The notes below the pieces were generated by a model. That model saw only the letters and a program-made list of their open reading frames with translations, made no database searches and was not told where the DNA came from. From assembly GCF_021216675.1 (NCBI RefSeq), contig NZ_CP086120.1, positions 806,001-870,000 of the forward strand: DNA of 64,000 nt. Reading direction: 5' to 3'. Source of the DNA: Streptomyces gobiensis (lineage in GTDB: Bacteria; Actinomycetota; Actinomycetes; Streptomycetales; Streptomycetaceae). Below are positions 61,823-64,000 of the stretch, piece by piece. The stretch's first letter is position 1. Every line of letters starts with the position of its first letter. The position numbers and the translations under genes are program-made.

Positions 61823-63211
61823 GTGGCGAACGACGCCAGCACCGTTTTCGACCTAGTGATCCTCGGAGGCGGTAGCGGTGGTTATGCCGCTGCCCTGCGC
61901 GCTTCGCAGCTGGGTCTGGACGTCGCCCTGATTGAGAAGAACAAGGTGGGCGGCACCTGTCTGCACTATGGCTGTATCCCCACAAAGGCGCTGCTGCACG
62001 CCGGCGAGATCGCCGACCAGGCGCGGGAGAGCGCCGAGTTCGGTGTCAAGGCCAGCTTTGACGGCATCGACATGGCGGGCGTGCACAAGTACAAGGACGG
62101 CGTGGTCTCCGGCCTGTACAAGGGCCTGCAGGGTCTGATCGCCTCCCGCAAGATCACCTACGTGGAGGGTGAGGGCCGCCTCTCCTCCCCGACCTCGGTG
62201 GATGTGAACGGCCAGCGCTACCAGGGCCGCCACATCCTGCTCGCGACCGGTTCCGTGCCGAAGTCGCTCCCGGGCCTGGAGATCGACGGCAACCGCATCA
62301 TCTCCTCCGACCATGCCCTGGTCATGGACCGCGTCCCGCAGTCCGCGGTCATTCTGGGCGGCGGCGTCATCGGCGTCGAGTTCGCCTCCGCCTGGAAGTC
62401 CTTCGGCGCCGACGTCACCATCGTCGAGGGCCTTCCGCATCTCGTCCCGTCCGAGGACGAGAACAGCTCCAAGCTGCTGGAGCGGGCCTTCCGCAAGCGC
62501 GGCATCAAGTTCTCGGTGGGCACCTTCTTCGAGAAGGCCGAGTACACCGAGAACGGCGTCAAGGTCACCCTGGCCAACGGCAAGGAGTACGAGGCCGAGG
62601 TGCTCCTCGTCGCCGTCGGCCGTGGCCCGGTCTCGCAGGGCCTGGGCTATGAGGAGGCCGGGGTCAGCATGGACCGCGGCTTCGTCCTGGCCGACGAGTA
62701 CTGCCAGACGAACGTGCCGACCATCTCGGCCGTCGGTGACCTCATCCCCACCCTCCAGCTCGCGCACGCCGGCTTCGCCGAGGGCATCCTGGTGGCGGAG
62801 CGGCTCGCCGGGCACAAGGTCGTACCGATCGACTACGACGGCGTCCCGCGCGTCACGTACTGCCACCCGGAGGTCGCCTCCGTGGGCATCAGCGAGGCCA
62901 AGGCCAAGGAGGTGTACGGCGCCGACAAGGTGGTGACCCTGAAGTACAACCTCGGCGGCAACGGCCGGAGCAAGATCCTGAAGACCGCAGGCGAGATCAA
63001 GCTCGTCCAGGTCCGCGATGGTGCCGTGGTCGGCGTCCATATGGTCGGTGACCGGCTCGGCGAGCAGGTCGGCGAGGCCCAGCTGATCTACAACTGGGAA
63101 GCGCTGCCGGCTGAGGTCGCGCAGCTCATCCACGCCCACCCGACACAGAACGAGGCGCTTGGCGAGGCCCACCTGGCGCTGGCCGGGAAGCCGCTGCACT
63201 CCCACGACTGA
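61823..63211 (+). CDS. lpd: Dihydrolipoyl dehydrogenase
   Basis: 462 residues from GTG 61823 (GGAGG 7 bases upstream). FAD-binding VILGGGSGGYAAALRA, the redox disulfide in GGTCLHYGCIPTKALLH, NAD-binding AVILGGGVIGVEFASAW, the second FAD motif TISAVGDLIP, and the catalytic HAHPTQNEALGE with its His-Glu pair. Reoxidises dihydrolipoyl groups of 2-oxo acid dehydrogenase complexes with NAD+. The next gene, sucB, starts 59 bp later, so they are one operon. The 269-bp region upstream (61554-61822) should hold the promoter, but no box is certain. Confidence 0.96.
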   Translation: MANDASTVFDLVILGGGSGGYAAALRASQLGLDVALIEKNKVGGTCLHYGCIPTKALLHAGEIADQARESAEFGVKASFDGIDMAGVHKYKDGVVSGLYKGLQGLIASRKITYVEGEGRLSSPTSVDVNGQRYQGRHILLATGSVPKSLPGLEIDGNRIISSDHALVMDRVPQSAVILGGGVIGVEFASAWKSFGADVTIVEGLPHLVPSEDENSSKLLERAFRKRGIKFSVGTFFEKAEYTENGVKVTLANGKEYEAEVLLVAVGRGPVSQGLGYEEAGVSMDRGFVLADEYCQTNVPTISAVGDLIPTLQLAHAGFAEGILVAERLAGHKVVPIDYDGVPRVTYCHPEVASVGISEAKAKEVYGADKVVTLKYNLGGNGRSKILKTAGEIKLVQVRDGAVVGVHMVGDRLGEQVGEAQLIYNWEALPAEVAQLIHAHPTQNEALGEAHLALAGKPLHSHD

Positions 63212-63270
63212 TCACGTCGGGCGCGACCGCACGACCACATTCGTAAAACTCGTAAGGAGCAACCGAAACC

Positions 63271-64000
63271 ATGGCGGTTTCCGTAACCCTTCCGGCGCTC
63301 GGTGAGAGCGTCACCGAGGGCACCGTCACCCGCTGGCTCAAGGCCGAGGGTGAGCGCGTTGAGGCCGATGAGCCGCTGCTCGAGGTCTCCACCGACAAGG
63401 TCGACACCGAGATCCCGGCTCCGGCCGCTGGCGTGCTGGCGAACATCAAGGTCGCCGAGGACGAGACGGTGGAGGTCGGCGCTGAGCTGGCCGTCATCGA
63501 TGACGGCACCGGCGCTCCCGCCGAGGCCAAGCCCGAAGCCGGGGCGGAGGCGAAGGCGGAGGCCCCAGCCGCTGAGCCCGCTCCGGCAGCACAGCCCGAG
63601 CCCACCCCCGCCCCGGCGCAGGCCGAGGCGCCCGCACCGGCTCCGGCCGCCGAGGGCACCGATGTCGTGCTGCCCGCCCTGGGCGAGTCCGTCACCGAGG
63701 GCACCATCACCCGCTGGCTCAAGCAGGTCGGCGAGGAGGTCGCGGAGGACGAGCCGCTGCTCGAGGTCTCCACCGACAAGGTTGACACCGAGATCCCGGC
63801 TCCCACCTCCGGCACGCTGCAGGAGATCCTGGTCGGCGAGGACGAGACCGCCGAGGTCGGCTCCAGGCTGGCCGTCATCGGTAAGGGCGCTCCGGCCCAG
63901 GCCCCGGCCCCCGCCGAGCCCGCCCCGAAGCCCGCGGAGCCTGCCCCGGCCCCGGCGCCCGAGCCCGCCCCGAAGCCCGCTGCCGAGGCCCCCGCCGCCC
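63271..64000 (+). CDS. sucB: 2-oxo acid dehydrogenase E2 (dihydrolipoamide acyltransferase), N-terminal part
   Basis: Runs off the window; 243 complete codons are present. Two lipoyl domains are complete (residues 1-78 and about 131-208), each with the modified Lys in [14 protein letters not shown], joined by Ala/Pro/Glu-rich linkers. AAGGAG lies upstream of the ATG. The C-terminal catalytic domain is outside. Actinobacterial E2 with two or three lipoyl domains serves pyruvate and 2-oxoglutarate dehydrogenase. Downstream of lpd. Confidence 0.93.
   Translation, partial: MAVSVTLPALGESVTEGTVTRWLKAEGERVEADEPLLEVSTDKVDTEIPAPAAGVLANIKVAEDETVEVGAELAVIDDGTGAPAEAKPEAGAEAKAEAPAAEPAPAAQPEPTPAPAQAEAPAPAPAAEGTDVVLPALGESVTEGTITRWLKQVGEEVAEDEPLLEVSTDKVDTEIPAPTSGTLQEILVGEDETAEVGSRLAVIGKGAPAQAPAPAEPAPKPAEPAPAPAPEPAPKPAAEAPAA

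Overview
The window is a high-GC chromosomal segment of a Streptomyces-like actinomycete. The evidence is the frequent GTG starts, the complete bc1-aa3 respiratory supercomplex genes with a diheme cytochrome c, the alanine- and glycine-rich proteins, and the gene order. The run fadD15-like / pimB / NlpC-P60 / trpD / ctaE-qcrCAB / ctaC / adoK-like kinase / iscA-like matches, from memory, the mycobacterial Rv2187-Rv2204c order, so the first 29 kb reads as old, conserved actinobacterial core. The window carries 63 protein genes (the first and last cut by the window edges), one short leader peptide and one gene remnant. I see no rRNA, tRNA or CRISPR array.

Layout. 0-9.6 kb: end of an acyl-CoA synthetase, PimB-like mannosyltransferase, GT87 membrane protein, a lipoprotein-like metalloprotease, two coiled-coil NlpC/P60 hydrolases, a YacP-type NYN protein, a zinc-ribbon protein, a rhomboid protease and a stand-alone RAM-domain protein. 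9.6-22.2 kb: a class V aminotransferase behind a six-residue leader peptide, trpD, then ctaE-qcrC-qcrA-qcrB and ctaC-ctaD-ctaF, with a lone receiver gene and a lipoprotein L,D-transpeptidase between them. 22.4-30.3 kb: a cysteine desulfurase-TusA fusion, an adenosine-kinase-like PfkB protein, an anchored protein of unknown function, an IscA/ErpA-type Fe-S protein, quinolinate synthase (nadA) behind a two-operator promoter, and a flavin oxidoreductase. 30.4-47.7 kb looks like accessory DNA: DoxX; an ECF sigma factor and zinc anti-sigma factor; then a polysaccharide locus with two probably membrane-anchored cellulase-family enzymes (GH5 and GH6), a subtilase that has lost two catalytic residues, GtrA, a processive-type GT2, a GT-C transferase and a membrane-anchored Ig-like protein. 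It is followed by two kinase/regulator pairs pointing at each other and a PAP2 phosphatase remnant. 47.8-64 kb returns to core: a methyltransferase, DUF3043, PspA and partner, a two-component system, an HtrA lipoprotein, cobU-cobT-cobS with two membrane proteins, leucyl aminopeptidase, lpd and the start of sucB.

How it works together. The two oxidase operons and the Fe-S and NAD genes supply respiration. The NlpC/P60, L,D-transpeptidase, PimB and PspA genes serve the envelope. The cob genes complete the cobalamin nucleotide loop. lpd-sucB feeds 2-oxo acid dehydrogenase. The most original part is 32.1-44.6 kb: a GT2 synthase with anchored glycosidases, a dead protease and its own sensory proteins, a plausible undescribed surface-glycan system. 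Two repeat families are also visible: a 162-166 bp element with terminal inverted repeats (two copies, opposite orientation, termini changed in a compensatory way) and a composite intergenic element of about 180-195 bp with related partial copies. Both sit at the 3' ends of genes.
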